From Kitasatospora herbaricolor (GTDB taxonomy: Bacteria; Actinomycetota; Actinomycetes; Streptomycetales; Streptomycetaceae): a stretch of 64,000 bases of DNA. The stretch covers positions 1 to 64,000 of the forward strand of contig NZ_JAUSVA010000001.1 in assembly GCF_030813695.1 (NCBI RefSeq), given 5' to 3'. Position 1 is the first letter of the stretch; every line of letters begins with the position of its first letter. The notes below the pieces were generated by a model. The model was given only the letters and a program-made list of their open reading frames with translations. It did not search any database and had not been told where the DNA came from. Both the position numbers and the translations under genes were made by a program. Shown here piece after piece: positions 51,398-60,532 of this stretch.

Positions 51398-54300
51398 ATG
51401 ACGGGCCGCCGGCGGCTCCTCGATCCCTCGGCGCCACGGCGATCGGCCCCGCTCCAAGCGGCCGTCACGGTGGCCGTGCTGGCTCTGACGGCGGGCCTGC
51501 TTGCGCTCACCCCGCTACCGGCGCGAGCCGATCAGGCGGACCTGCAGGCCGCAGTCCGCGCCGGCGACGCCAAGCACGCCGGCGAAATCCTCTCCCCTCA
51601 TCCGGTGGAACAGGCGATAGCCGACGCCGTCAAGACCGGCAAAGAGGTCCCTGTCCCTTCGCTGACCGACGAGTTCAGCAGCACGGTCGCCACCCCTGAG
51701 GGCAAGCTCCGTCAGGACCGCCACCTGGACGCGCAGCGCACCAAGCGCGCGGACGGCTCCTGGACCGCTCTCGACGACACGCTCGTGTGGAGCGGTGACG
51801 GCTCGCTGGCGCCGGCTGCGGCGAGCGAGAGCCTGGTGATATCCGGCGGCGGCAGCGGCCCGCTGGCCACCATGACCACCAAGGACGGTAAGCAACTCTC
51901 CGTGGGGTCGCCGTTCTCCGGGGCGCTGCCGACCCCGACGGTCAGCGGCAACAGCGCGCTGTTCACCTCCGTCGCACCGGACACGGACCTGAAGGTGACC
52001 GCCACTGAGTTCGGCGGCTACACCACCGTCCTCATCCTCCACACCCCCGCGGCGGCCGCGAACCCGGCCGTACGAACCCTGAGCTTCCCCACCACGTCCA
52101 AGGGCCTAGAGCTTTCCGCACGCGCCGACGGAAGCCTGAAGGCCACCACCGCCAGCGAGAGCGTCTTCGCCGCACCCCCGCCCCAGATGTGGTCGGCCGG
52201 CGCACCCACCACCGCAGCTGCGACCACCGGCGGCACGACGGCTACCAAGGGCTCCGTAGTGCAGAGCGCGTTCACGGAGCAGGACGGCCCCACCGGCGCC
52301 GAGCCCTCGCCGTCAGGTGAGCCCAGCACTGCGGACGGCCCCGGCCCAAGCGCCACGACGGCCGGCATCCCAGTCACCACGAGCGGCGACGCAGCCGGCA
52401 AGGGCGCGATCCACCTCTCCCCGAGCCCCGAACTGCTGGACGGCGAGAACACCAGCTACCCGATCTACGTCGACCCGTCCTGGTCCAACGACGCCCGAGG
52501 CAAGAGCCACCACACCTGGGTCCAGTCCGGCTACCCGAACATCAGCTCGAACTTCGACAAGACCGGCTCCACCGGCCGCGACCGCCCCGGCGTCGGCTAC
52601 CAGGGCTGGGAACCTGTCACCGGCATCGAGCGGTCCCTGTACGAGTTCAACCTCAATGGCTACTTCAGCACCACCGCGATCAGCTACGCCAACCTGCACG
52701 TCACCCAGTCCGTTTCCGCCGACTGGTCCTGCACCACCACCTACCCGGTGAACCTCTACCGGGCAGGCGCCTTCGACAACAACACCAACTGGAACAACCA
52801 CGCCAACACGCCGCTGGAGTGGGTCGACGGCAAGAACGTGCCAGGCAACGGCAACAACGCCAACTGCATGGGCGGCATCGGCGTCGACTTCAACATCACC
52901 GCCCCCATGCGCAGCGCCCTCGCCGACACCAGCAAGCCCCTGGCCTTCCTCCTCGCCGGGAACGAGGGCACCGGCGACAAGAACGGCTTCAAGCGCTTCG
53001 ACTACGACGCCGTCCTGTCGACCCTGTACGACCACCCCCCGCTGACGCCGAGCGACCCGAAGGCACTGCCGACGCCCAACCGCGTCACTGGGACGGACAC
53101 CGACGCCTGCTACGACGCGCCACTGTCCGACTACGGTTGGATCACCGACACCGGAGTGCGCCTCAGCTCCGTCGTCAGCAGCTACAACCAGACCCAGCTC
53201 ACCCAGTTCGTCAGCATCTGGGACAACTCCGTCCCAGGTGCCCCCGGCGTCAACAGCGGCTGGACGGGCTTCGTCCCCAGAGACACCCGGGCCACCTACA
53301 CCGTCCCCCTCGGCACGCTGAAGGACGGGCACTACTACGGCTGGCAGACCCAGGGCGACGACGGCCTGCTCCGCGGCGCCGCCACCCCCGTGTGTCACTT
53401 CGCCGTCGACACCACCCCACCCGTCGCCGCCTTCGGCACCTTCACCGACCCGGTCACACAGTTCCCGCCCTCCGGAAACGGTCAGATCACGAATCTTCGC
53501 CTGGGCGCCACCGGGAAGATCCCCTTCGCCGCCTACGATCCCAACCCCTCCGGGCTTCTCGCCTCCGGCCTCGCCTGCGTTCGTTGGGGCTACGACCCGC
53601 AACTGGACCTGCAGAGATCCGATCAGGTCTGCGGCATCCCGCTGAGCGTCACCGAGCTCACCACGAAGCCCACGCACTGGGGGACCAACATCCTCTACGC
53701 GCAGGTCTTCGACGAGGCCGGCAACGCCTCCCAGACCCTTTCCTACGCCTTCTACGTCCCCTGGACGGACGGGCCGGTCGCCTTCGGCGACACCACGGGT
53801 GATTCCCGCCCCGACATCCTCGTCCCCGACACCGCCGGCAACCTCATCACCCACGGCCGCGCCACCGACCCTGGGAACGCCAGTGTCCTTCCGAGCGGCA
53901 CGGCGGCCGCCATCAATCAGGCGCCCGAGCCCACCGCAGGAGGGTGGAAGGATTTCCATGTCACTCACCGCGGCTCCATGGACCCCGGATCCAGCCGTGA
54001 CGACCTGTTCGTCCACCGAGACGGCGGTGACAAGCTCTACTACTTTGCGAACCCTCAGTCGGACGCCGGCCATTTCGTTCAGAGAACAGCGGTTGAGCTG
54101 AAGCGGCCGAATTGCCAGGGAGATGCGGTCGCCTGCCCGGCCTACCGGCAGAACGAGTTGTGGCAGAACACCAGCCAGATAACCCCCATCGGAGCCCCGA
54201 GCAACGTCCGCATCCCTGACCGTGATCCCAAGAACGCCACAGGATTCCTGGCAGTCCACGCCCACAGCCTCTGGTACTACCCAGTCGAATCTGGCAACAA

Positions 54301-55813
54301 GCTCCGCGCACCAAATCTTGTGTCAGCCGGTGGTTGGGACGACCTCGACCTGATGATCCCAGGCAACACCCTGGCCATCGACGTCAGCGGCACCGTACCC
54401 ATCGCCCCGGCGCTCTGGACTCGTACCCGCGTCACTGCCGGATCCGGCCAAGAAGGGGACATCAACCAGTACGCCCTGACGACCCAGACCCGCACCGACG
54501 AGCTGGGCGACTACACGGTAGTTGTTGCGGTCTCTCCTACCTCTGCTTCGCTGATCCACACCGGCATCAAGACGGAGGACTACCCAACCGTCGGCGCCGA
54601 TGGTGACCAAACCGGTGACGGCATTCCCGACCTGTGGGCCCTGGACAAGGTCGGCAACTTGCACGTCTGGCCTGCGACGGCGACCAACGGCCGTGTCACC
54701 GCGCTCGGCACCGACCACTATCGCGGCAACACCCAAGCCCCTGGCAAGCAATGGCCCCTGCACGAGAGCGGCGACGCCGTCCCCGGCACCCCCAACGCCG
54801 CCGAAACGAACGTCGCCTTCATCAACGACCAGGTCGACGGCCGCCCGACTTCGGTTGCCACGTTCAACGGCAGCACCTCAGTCATGGCCACCGCCGCCGC
54901 CCCTGTCATCGCGAACCCCAACCAGAGCTTCACCCTCAGCACCTGGGTCAAGTCAACCGGCGCCGGTGGCGTCGTCGCCAGCCAGAGCACCGCGCACGCG
55001 GCCAGCTTCCTGCTCTACAGCGAAGGCACCGGCGGATCCTGGCGCTTCGCCCTCGCCACCGCCGACAACGACGCCTGGCCCTACGTCTACACCAGCACCA
55101 GCAACAACGCCGCCCTCGTCAAGACCGGCACCTGGACCCAGCTCACCGCCAGCTTCAACGCCGTGACCGGCGAGATGAGCCTGTACGTCAACGGCATCCT
55201 CGCCGGCAGCGCCAACCGCTCCACCGCCCCCAGCCTCACCACCAACGGCTCCTTCGTCCTTGGCCGCTACCAGTACCAGAGCAGCCTGGCACCCACCGCC
55301 CAGAACCCCAGCTTCAACGGCAGCATCAGCAACTTCGCCGTCTACAACACCGCGGTCGTCCCCGAACCCACCACCACCGCCATCCGGCACGCCTCCACCG
55401 CCGACTGCCTGGACGTCCCCAACAACGACACCAGCCAGGGCATCTCCATCACCGGCTGCAACAACAGCCCCGCCCAGAACTTCGTCGTCAACCCCGCCGA
55501 CGCCACCATCAGCCTGCGCACCACCATGTGCCTGGAACTCACCAGCGGCAACACCGCCAACGGCGCCGCAGTCGGCCTCGCCACCTGCGCCCCCGGCACG
55601 GATCGGCAGGAGTGGCTCGCCCGTGCCAACGGCAGCCTCTACAACCCCGCCTCCGGCCGCTGCCTGGAACTGCCCAACAACGACACCACCCCGGGCACCC
55701 GCCTGCGCATCCTCGACTGCAACGGCACACCCGCCCAGACCTGGAGCATCCCCACCCTCAACACCCCCGCGCTCCCCGTGAACCCCTGGATCCTCCCGGC
55801 CCCGAAACCGTAG
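51398..55813 (+). CDS. Secreted FG-GAP/LamG/ricin-B lectin protein
   Basis: 1471 aa from ATG 51398; the signal peptide (SAPLQAAVTVAVLALTAGLL, ending PARADQ) fits this start, though upstream GTGs are in frame. The N-terminal third resembles the region that precedes RHS domains in Streptomyces (VDPSWSNDARGKSHHTWVQS). FG-GAP-like acidic repeats (GDTTGDSRPDIL near 800; GDQTGDGIPDLW near 1067) are followed by a LamG/concanavalin-like domain (about 1135-1320) and a C-terminal ricin-B lectin (about 1328-1462; LYNPASGRCLELPNND). It probably binds extracellular sugars and may work with the RHS protein encoded divergently, which has a matching lectin. Confidence 0.75.
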   Translation: MTGRRRLLDPSAPRRSAPLQAAVTVAVLALTAGLLALTPLPARADQADLQAAVRAGDAKHAGEILSPHPVEQAIADAVKTGKEVPVPSLTDEFSSTVATPEGKLRQDRHLDAQRTKRADGSWTALDDTLVWSGDGSLAPAAASESLVISGGGSGPLATMTTKDGKQLSVGSPFSGALPTPTVSGNSALFTSVAPDTDLKVTATEFGGYTTVLILHTPAAAANPAVRTLSFPTTSKGLELSARADGSLKATTASESVFAAPPPQMWSAGAPTTAAATTGGTTATKGSVVQSAFTEQDGPTGAEPSPSGEPSTADGPGPSATTAGIPVTTSGDAAGKGAIHLSPSPELLDGENTSYPIYVDPSWSNDARGKSHHTWVQSGYPNISSNFDKTGSTGRDRPGVGYQGWEPVTGIERSLYEFNLNGYFSTTAISYANLHVTQSVSADWSCTTTYPVNLYRAGAFDNNTNWNNHANTPLEWVDGKNVPGNGNNANCMGGIGVDFNITAPMRSALADTSKPLAFLLAGNEGTGDKNGFKRFDYDAVLSTLYDHPPLTPSDPKALPTPNRVTGTDTDACYDAPLSDYGWITDTGVRLSSVVSSYNQTQLTQFVSIWDNSVPGAPGVNSGWTGFVPRDTRATYTVPLGTLKDGHYYGWQTQGDDGLLRGAATPVCHFAVDTTPPVAAFGTFTDPVTQFPPSGNGQITNLRLGATGKIPFAAYDPNPSGLLASGLACVRWGYDPQLDLQRSDQVCGIPLSVTELTTKPTHWGTNILYAQVFDEAGNASQTLSYAFYVPWTDGPVAFGDTTGDSRPDILVPDTAGNLITHGRATDPGNASVLPSGTAAAINQAPEPTAGGWKDFHVTHRGSMDPGSSRDDLFVHRDGGDKLYYFANPQSDAGHFVQRTAVELKRPNCQGDAVACPAYRQNELWQNTSQITPIGAPSNVRIPDRDPKNATGFLAVHAHSLWYYPVESGNKLRAPNLVSAGGWDDLDLMIPGNTLAIDVSGTVPIAPALWTRTRVTAGSGQEGDINQYALTTQTRTDELGDYTVVVAVSPTSASLIHTGIKTEDYPTVGADGDQTGDGIPDLWALDKVGNLHVWPATATNGRVTALGTDHYRGNTQAPGKQWPLHESGDAVPGTPNAAETNVAFINDQVDGRPTSVATFNGSTSVMATAAAPVIANPNQSFTLSTWVKSTGAGGVVASQSTAHAASFLLYSEGTGGSWRFALATADNDAWPYVYTSTSNNAALVKTGTWTQLTASFNAVTGEMSLYVNGILAGSANRSTAPSLTTNGSFVLGRYQYQSSLAPTAQNPSFNGSISNFAVYNTAVVPEPTTTAIRHASTADCLDVPNNDTSQGISITGCNNSPAQNFVVNPADATISLRTTMCLELTSGNTANGAAVGLATCAPGTDRQEWLARANGSLYNPASGRCLELPNNDTTPGTRLRILDCNGTPAQTWSIPTLNTPALPVNPWILPAPKP

Positions 55814-55828
55814 TCCCGCTCACCACAG

Positions 55829-55861
55829 GGGCCCGCGGCGCACACCATGCGCCGCGGGCCC
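55829..55861. terminator. Terminator after the lectin protein gene
   Basis: GGGCCCGCGGCGC (55829-55841) pairs perfectly with GCGCCGCGGGCCC (55849-55861), 16 bp after the stop. Confidence 0.8.
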
Positions 55862-55995
55862 TCTCGCATCCACGGCTGAGTTGGTGTCAGGAGGGTTTGG
55901 AGGTCGTCCGAGGAGCGAGGGACACTATCCGGCCCTCCCGTCGAGGTGCCCGGTGGCGGTCGTGGCGGCGCTCCGAACACAGCGGATGTGGGCGC

Positions 55996-56111
55996 TTGAC
56001 ACACGCACCGGACCTACAAGGCCGGCATCGGCTGCAAGAAAACGGATATTTCAACCATATCTAGCGTGTCTGATGCTCGGTCACACACCCAAACGTCAGT
56101 ATGCTGCCGTC
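55996..56111 (+). promoter_or_regulatory. Upstream region of parA, possible leaderless promoter
   Basis: TTGACA at 55996-56001 lacks a good -10 partner. A TATGCT at 56100-56105 lies just before the parA ATG at 56112 and would give a leaderless transcript. GATAT...ATATC (56045-56061) is a small dyad that ParA may bind for autoregulation. Confidence 0.4.
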
Positions 56112-57266
56112 ATGGCCTCTCCATACTCCGGTGGTGACCGGGAAAAGCTGACGTCGAAGCTGCCTGCTCCCCTTCGACAAGAACTCAAGGTTCGTGCTGC
56201 CCAGCTCGGCGTCGACGTCCAGGACGCCGTCGCGGCCGGCATCACCGCCTGGCAGGCACACGACTCGGCGCTCCCCACCATCGACACGGCCGGCGCCGAC
56301 TCCTTCGGCACCTACCTGCCCGAGGGCATGTACGACGTCTTCAAGGCGGACTGCGCGGACCGCGGCGTCTCCTACATCCAGGGCCTCGCCCAGGCCGTCC
56401 GCCTCTGGCTCGACCAGAACGCCGGCACCGAAGCCACACCCCGCAACGCCCAGCCCGCCCGCCGCATCGTCGTCGCCAACCAGAAGGGCGGCGTCGGCAA
56501 AACCGCCGTCGCCGGTGGGACCGCCCAAGGGTTCGCGGAACAAGGCCTACGGGTCCTGCTCATCGACTACGACCCTCAGGGCCACCTCAGCCACCAGCTC
56601 AACATCCCCGCCTTCGACGCGGGCGAGGAGAGCCTGGTGACCCACATGCTGGAGCGCGAGAAGACCCGCAAGACCATTCGCGACCTCGCCGTCGTCATCC
56701 CCGGCGACCGCTTCGGCGGCCGGCTGCACGTCCTGCCCGCCGCCTTCGACGCCTTCCTCCTCGACGGCGGCCTCGCGATGTTCCGAGGCCCACGGCACGC
56801 CGTCTTCGAGCGCGCTCTCGCCTCCGCCGAGACCGACTACGACGTCATCGTCATCGACTCCCCGCCCAGCCTCGGCCTAGCCATGGATGCGGCCCTCTAC
56901 TACGCCCGCAAGCGCACCGAGGAAGACACGGGGCGCTCAGGGGTGGTGATCCCGGTGGAGGCCGAGGACAGCTCCGCCAAGGCCTACGGGATGCTCATCC
57001 GCCAGGTCGACGCCCTGAGCGCCGACTACGACCTCGACATCGAACTGCTCGGACTCGTCGTCAACAAGTACGACGCCCGCCGCGGATTCATCGCCACCTC
57101 CTCGCTGGAGAAATGGCAGGCCCTCGGCACCCCACCCGTCCTCGCCGTGAACAAGGACCTCCGGGAGCAGCGAGAGGCGGTGCGCGTGACGCAGCCTCTG
57201 CTGGAGTACGCGCCCGACAGCGAGCAGGCCCACACCATGCGCAAGATCGTCAAGGAGCTGTCATGA
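56112..57266 (+). CDS. parA: ParA-family partition ATPase
   Basis: 384 aa from ATG 56112. An N-terminal ~115-residue helical extension (KLPAPLRQELKVRAAQLGVD...VQDAVAAGITAWQ) may bind DNA or the parS region. The ATPase domain has the deviant Walker A VVANQKGGVGKT (near residue 120), a D-rich LLIDYDPQGH and Walker B DVIVIDSPPSLGL. ParA forms dynamic ATP-dependent assemblies that position plasmids with ParB. Its stop overlaps the start of parB (ATGA at 57263-57266). The 'type Ia-like' N-terminal extension suggests autoregulation. Confidence 0.92.
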   Translation: MASPYSGGDREKLTSKLPAPLRQELKVRAAQLGVDVQDAVAAGITAWQAHDSALPTIDTAGADSFGTYLPEGMYDVFKADCADRGVSYIQGLAQAVRLWLDQNAGTEATPRNAQPARRIVVANQKGGVGKTAVAGGTAQGFAEQGLRVLLIDYDPQGHLSHQLNIPAFDAGEESLVTHMLEREKTRKTIRDLAVVIPGDRFGGRLHVLPAAFDAFLLDGGLAMFRGPRHAVFERALASAETDYDVIVIDSPPSLGLAMDAALYYARKRTEEDTGRSGVVIPVEAEDSSAKAYGMLIRQVDALSADYDLDIELLGLVVNKYDARRGFIATSSLEKWQALGTPPVLAVNKDLREQREAVRVTQPLLEYAPDSEQAHTMRKIVKELS

Positions 57267-58315
57267 GTGCCCGGACGAAGGCGGCTCTCCTCGGCGGATC
57301 CTCCACGTTCGACGCCGTCTCGCCGCAGGCGCCGATCAGCGCCCGCGGCCGCGCGCTCGCCGCTCTCGACGGCAAGCCGGTGGAGACCCCCGTCGGCCCC
57401 GTCACCGTGTCCAGCAGCCGGGTGCGGATCGAGCAGCTCGCCCACAACCCGTACAACCCACGCGAGACACTCACCGAGATCAAGGAGATGGCCGACAGCA
57501 TCGAGGTGCACGGCATCATCCAGCCCCTCACGGTGGTCACCCGCGATGCCTTCCTGCGGGCTCACCCAGGACAGGACGCTGCCCTGGCGGCGGCAGATTT
57601 CGTGGTCCTGGACGGGAACCGACGCCTTGCCGGCGCCCACCTCGCCGGTCTCGACGAACTGCCCATCCACGTCGACGACGCCCAGGCGGAAACCGCCGAC
57701 GACATGCTGGAGAGCGCGCTTGTCGCAGCCGTTCAGCATGTCGACATCGAGCCTCTCGACCAGGCGAAGGCACTGGAGCGGCTGGTCGTCGTTCACGGCT
57801 CACAACGACAGGTCGCCAAGCGGCTGGGTAAGTCGCACGTCTGGGTGTCCCAGCGTCTCGCCCTCCTCAACCTGACCCCTGAGCTGCAGCAGGCGGTCGA
57901 GGAGAAGGCACTCCCCGTCGAGGTGGCCAGGACGGTCGGCCGCCTGCCCCAGGTCGAGCAAGAGCAGGCAGTTGAGCAGGCCCTTGAGCGGAGGACCCAG
58001 GCACCGAAGCGCCAGCGCAACAGGAGCCCCGAGCAACCGACCCCTCCGGCCGGGGGTGGAAACGCCGTTTCCACCCCCACTCCGCACGCTGCTCAGGCCG
58101 ATCTCCCCGAGCAGCGGGAGCAGCCCGCGGCGGAGCCACGCACTGCGCCCGTACAACGAGCCGCGGACCTGTCCCGGCTCAACTGGCAGGAGGCTGAAAT
58201 CGACGAACTTGCAGACGCGATCTGTGAGGCACTCAGCGTGGAGAAGACCTACAAACTGGCCGACGCCCTGGCTGACCGAGTTCTCGGTATGAGGGCAGGT
58301 TCGGACGAAGGCTGA
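57263..58315 (+). CDS. parB: ParB-family centromere-binding protein
   Basis: 350 aa from ATG 57263. Around residues 55-140 is the ParB/Srx domain (HNPYNPRETLTEIKEMADSI; VVLDGNRRLAGAHL), followed by a helix-turn-helix (QRQVAKRLGKSHVWVSQRLA, near 182) and a Gln/Glu-rich linker. The C-terminal ~70 residues probably dimerise. It binds parS sites and spreads on DNA. The linker coding DNA itself contains a palindrome that matches the long one downstream, so parS appears to lie both in and after the gene. Confidence 0.92.
   Translation: MSARTKAALLGGSSTFDAVSPQAPISARGRALAALDGKPVETPVGPVTVSSSRVRIEQLAHNPYNPRETLTEIKEMADSIEVHGIIQPLTVVTRDAFLRAHPGQDAALAAADFVVLDGNRRLAGAHLAGLDELPIHVDDAQAETADDMLESALVAAVQHVDIEPLDQAKALERLVVVHGSQRQVAKRLGKSHVWVSQRLALLNLTPELQQAVEEKALPVEVARTVGRLPQVEQEQAVEQALERRTQAPKRQRNRSPEQPTPPAGGGNAVSTPTPHAAQADLPEQREQPAAEPRTAPVQRAADLSRLNWQEAEIDELADAICEALSVEKTYKLADALADRVLGMRAGSDEG
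58052..58078. repeat. Candidate parS site within parB
   Basis: A perfect palindrome with 13-bp arms (58052-58064 and 58066-58078) around one C. Core GTGGAAACGCCGTTTCCAC, the same 19-bp core as the site at 58378-58416. Confidence 0.75.
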
Positions 58316-58377
58316 GGCCTGTGGCCACTTCTATGCACAGGGGCTTCGGCCGAGCCCGCGCCTCTCTGCATCGGATT

Positions 58378-58416
58378 CGGCCGGTGGGTGGAAACGCCGT
58401 TTCCACCCACCGGCCG
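58378..58416. repeat. Candidate parS site downstream of parB
   Basis: A perfect palindrome with 19-bp arms (58378-58396 and 58398-58416) around a C, sharing the 19-bp core with the one inside parB. Position 63 bp after parB makes it the best centromere candidate. It does not match the chromosomal parS (GTTTCACGTGAAAC). A terminator role is possible but would not explain the shared core. Confidence 0.75.
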
Positions 58417-58614
58417 GACGTCGCGAGGTTGGCGAAGGCGCCGTGACGGCGGCTATCTGTGCTCGCTCCCTGCCATGTCTCCCTCGGGACGTTGGCCGCT
58501 TCACCTTCCCCATGAGTGACGGGCGATAACGGCTCCGCAACTCCCCCACCAGCCCGTCACTCCTGCTGGGAACCTGTGCTGCGCCACACCAGCCCGCAAC
58601 AGAGGACTCCGCCC

Positions 58615-59331
58615 ATGAGCAGCCCCGACCCGCAGCATCCAGACGGCCCGGACCGGCTGCCCCCCATGCCCCTCGACCTCACCAAGCCGACCTCCGCGCC
58701 CGCCGACGGCGCGGCCGCGAAGGCGGCACCCCCGGGATGGCCGCCGGCGGATCAGCCGGCATTCCCGCGCGTCGGACGAGGGTGCACCTGCGCACCGACG
58801 ACTCCCCAAGCGGTACAGCCGGCCGGCGCTACGCAGAGCGCGCCGAAGGCGTCGCGCCTCAGCCCCGTCGCAGCGGCGATCCTCGGCGTGGTCGCCACCG
58901 TCATCGTCCTTGCGATCAGCGGATCGTTCAGCGACGACAGCGTCACCACCCCGAGCTCCGCGCCCTCGCCCGTCAGGAGCAGCAAGGCACCGGCCCTCGC
59001 CGCCACCCCGCCGAAGACCCCTACCCCCAGCACCACCGCCAGCAGCAGCACCATCGACGCGAAGGTCGCCAAGGCCGCCGCCGAAGGCCTCTACGCGTCC
59101 AACGTCGGCCGGCAAGCACCCAGCCTCCAGGGCGTCCCACCGGCGGACCTCGCCGACGAGGGTTACAGCATCTGCAAGCTGCTGCGCTCCGGCCAGTCCG
59201 TGAAGGATGTCGTCGCCCGGGTACGTCTCGGCTTCGAACCGGCTGAAGCAGGTGCGATGGTCGGCGCCGCCCCGGTGCTGTGCCCCGAGCAGACCGACAA
59301 GGTCGCGGCCAGCGTCGTCACGCTCGGCTGA
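58615..59331 (+). CDS. Membrane-anchored protein with DUF732-like domain
   Basis: 238 aa from ATG 58615, AGAGGA upstream. A Pro-rich cytoplasmic part (with CTCAPTT) precedes one hydrophobic helix (LSPVAAAILGVVATVIVLAI, about residues 82-102), a Ser/Thr/Pro linker and a C-terminal ~85-residue domain (ADLADEGYSICKLLRSGQSV; VGAAPVLCPEQTDKVAAS) with the two cysteines and pattern of DUF732. The same domain occurs in the lipoprotein at 6027. Function unknown; domain faces outward. Confidence 0.7.
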   Translation: MSSPDPQHPDGPDRLPPMPLDLTKPTSAPADGAAAKAAPPGWPPADQPAFPRVGRGCTCAPTTPQAVQPAGATQSAPKASRLSPVAAAILGVVATVIVLAISGSFSDDSVTTPSSAPSPVRSSKAPALAATPPKTPTPSTTASSSTIDAKVAKAAAEGLYASNVGRQAPSLQGVPPADLADEGYSICKLLRSGQSVKDVVARVRLGFEPAEAGAMVGAAPVLCPEQTDKVAASVVTLG

Positions 59332-59382
59332 CCGCGCCCTCAGGTTCTGTCCGACGGATCATGACGTCGTAGGCTGCAGCGC

Positions 59383-59727
59383 ATGCACAGCACGCTGACT
59401 GAGCACGCCCGGTGTCTTTACGGAGATGAGTACCGTCCGACACCGGCGTGCGGTCGAGGGCACGACGAGCACTACTTCATCGAAGAGCTGACCTTCGCCG
59501 ATGCGGATGCGATTCTCTCGATGCTGCGGGAGCTCTGCCCGAACGTGGTCGACGGCTGGCTGCCTGTGCGGATTCGCAACCTCGCCTATCGGCTTGTGCT
59601 TCTGCAGAAGCCGGACCAGCCAGCTCTTCTGCGGGAGGCCGCGCAGAATCTGTGGCTACACGGTCCGGACTGGGACGACATCGCGACGGAACTCACGCGG
59701 CAAGCCGAAAAGCTGGAAGCCCGCTGA
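59383..59727 (+). CDS. Hypothetical soluble protein
   Basis: 114 aa from ATG 59383. It has a His/Cys-containing N-terminus (HARCLYGDEY; CGRGHDEHYF), then helices (FADADAILSMLRELCPNVVD; PVRIRNLAYRLVLLQKPDQP; LLREAAQNLWLHGPDWDDIA). No strong ribosome binding site and no recognised family. A possible resemblance to part of the uncertain product at 7430 is limited to the LLREAA region. Confidence 0.55.
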   Translation: MHSTLTEHARCLYGDEYRPTPACGRGHDEHYFIEELTFADADAILSMLRELCPNVVDGWLPVRIRNLAYRLVLLQKPDQPALLREAAQNLWLHGPDWDDIATELTRQAEKLEAR

Positions 59728-60313
59728 CGGACCGGGCCGTCAGGCCTTGAGCCACAAGCGGATTGAGGCCGGGATCCGTCACGCCGTTTCGCTTGAGCAA
59801 ACTGCCGAAGGAAGCCATCGAGAAGGTCCCCAGCCTCGGGGCTGAGACGATCGGCCTCGTGGGCGGGTAGCCGTTCAGCTTGGCGATCCGGCAAGGCACG
59901 CTCTCTCGAAGCCCAGTTCGCCGAGCGGAGCTTCGCAGCCGGCGGACCGGAGCTTAGTGGGCGCGCGCCGGCTGGCTGTACCACCGGCGGCAACACGCCA
60001 TCTCTCGGTGGTGTTGCCGCGTGCGGGGGAAGGTGGCTTCGCAGGTAGCGCCGTCGGCCGGCCCGTGCGGCTCGGCCGGACGGGGTATGCCCGTGTCCCG
60101 GGGATGGGTGGGTGAGCGATTTCGTGGGCGAGGTCAGTGCCCGGATGTTCGATTCACTGGCGTATGTGGGGTGCCGGGAATGCGGGGTGGCTGGTTCATA
60201 TCCGCTGGTGGCCGGGGGTGTCGGGGAGGGGGCCGGTTGTGTCGGAGGCCGCTGATACACCAGGTTCCGGGACGGTCCGCGCACGGTGGACCGCCGGTGG
60301 GGAGGGGATTTCC
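59728..60313. other. Intergenic region with one hairpin
   Basis: An inverted repeat CGGCAACAC (59988-59996) with GTGTTGCCG (60011-60019) is the only clear element. A short - strand frame (59693-59899) has no recognisable product. Confidence 0.45.
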
Positions 60314-60532
60314 ATGGCTGGTGTACCCGAGGGCTTTCACCGAGTCCGGTCGCACATCCGGCGCAATCCGCGCCCGAGCCCGAAGAAGACCAGCGGCTGG
60401 GTGATCGTCGGCGCGGTGGCGGCCGTCTGGCTGTGGGGGCAGGTCTTCGGCTTCTCCGACGCGAGCACCGCGGCGCCGACGGCGCCGGCCCCCTCGGTGT
60501 CGGCCCCCGCCGCAGCACCCGCTGCGCCGTGA
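60314..60532 (+). CDS. Small single-pass membrane protein coupled to an Mrr-type gene
   Basis: 72 aa, GGAGGGG upstream of ATG 60314. A basic N-terminus (FHRVRSHIRRNPRPSPKKT) is followed by one helix (GWVIVGAVAAVWLWGQVFGF) and an Ala/Pro tail. Its stop overlaps the next start (GTGA at 60529-60532), so it is translated together with the Mrr-type nuclease and may form a complex with it. No family known. Confidence 0.6.
   Translation: MAGVPEGFHRVRSHIRRNPRPSPKKTSGWVIVGAVAAVWLWGQVFGFSDASTAAPTAPAPSVSAPAAAPAAP

Noticed and set aside
52313..54265. 650-codon - strand frame
   Set aside because: Antisense to the secreted lectin protein gene, which has signal peptide and domains.
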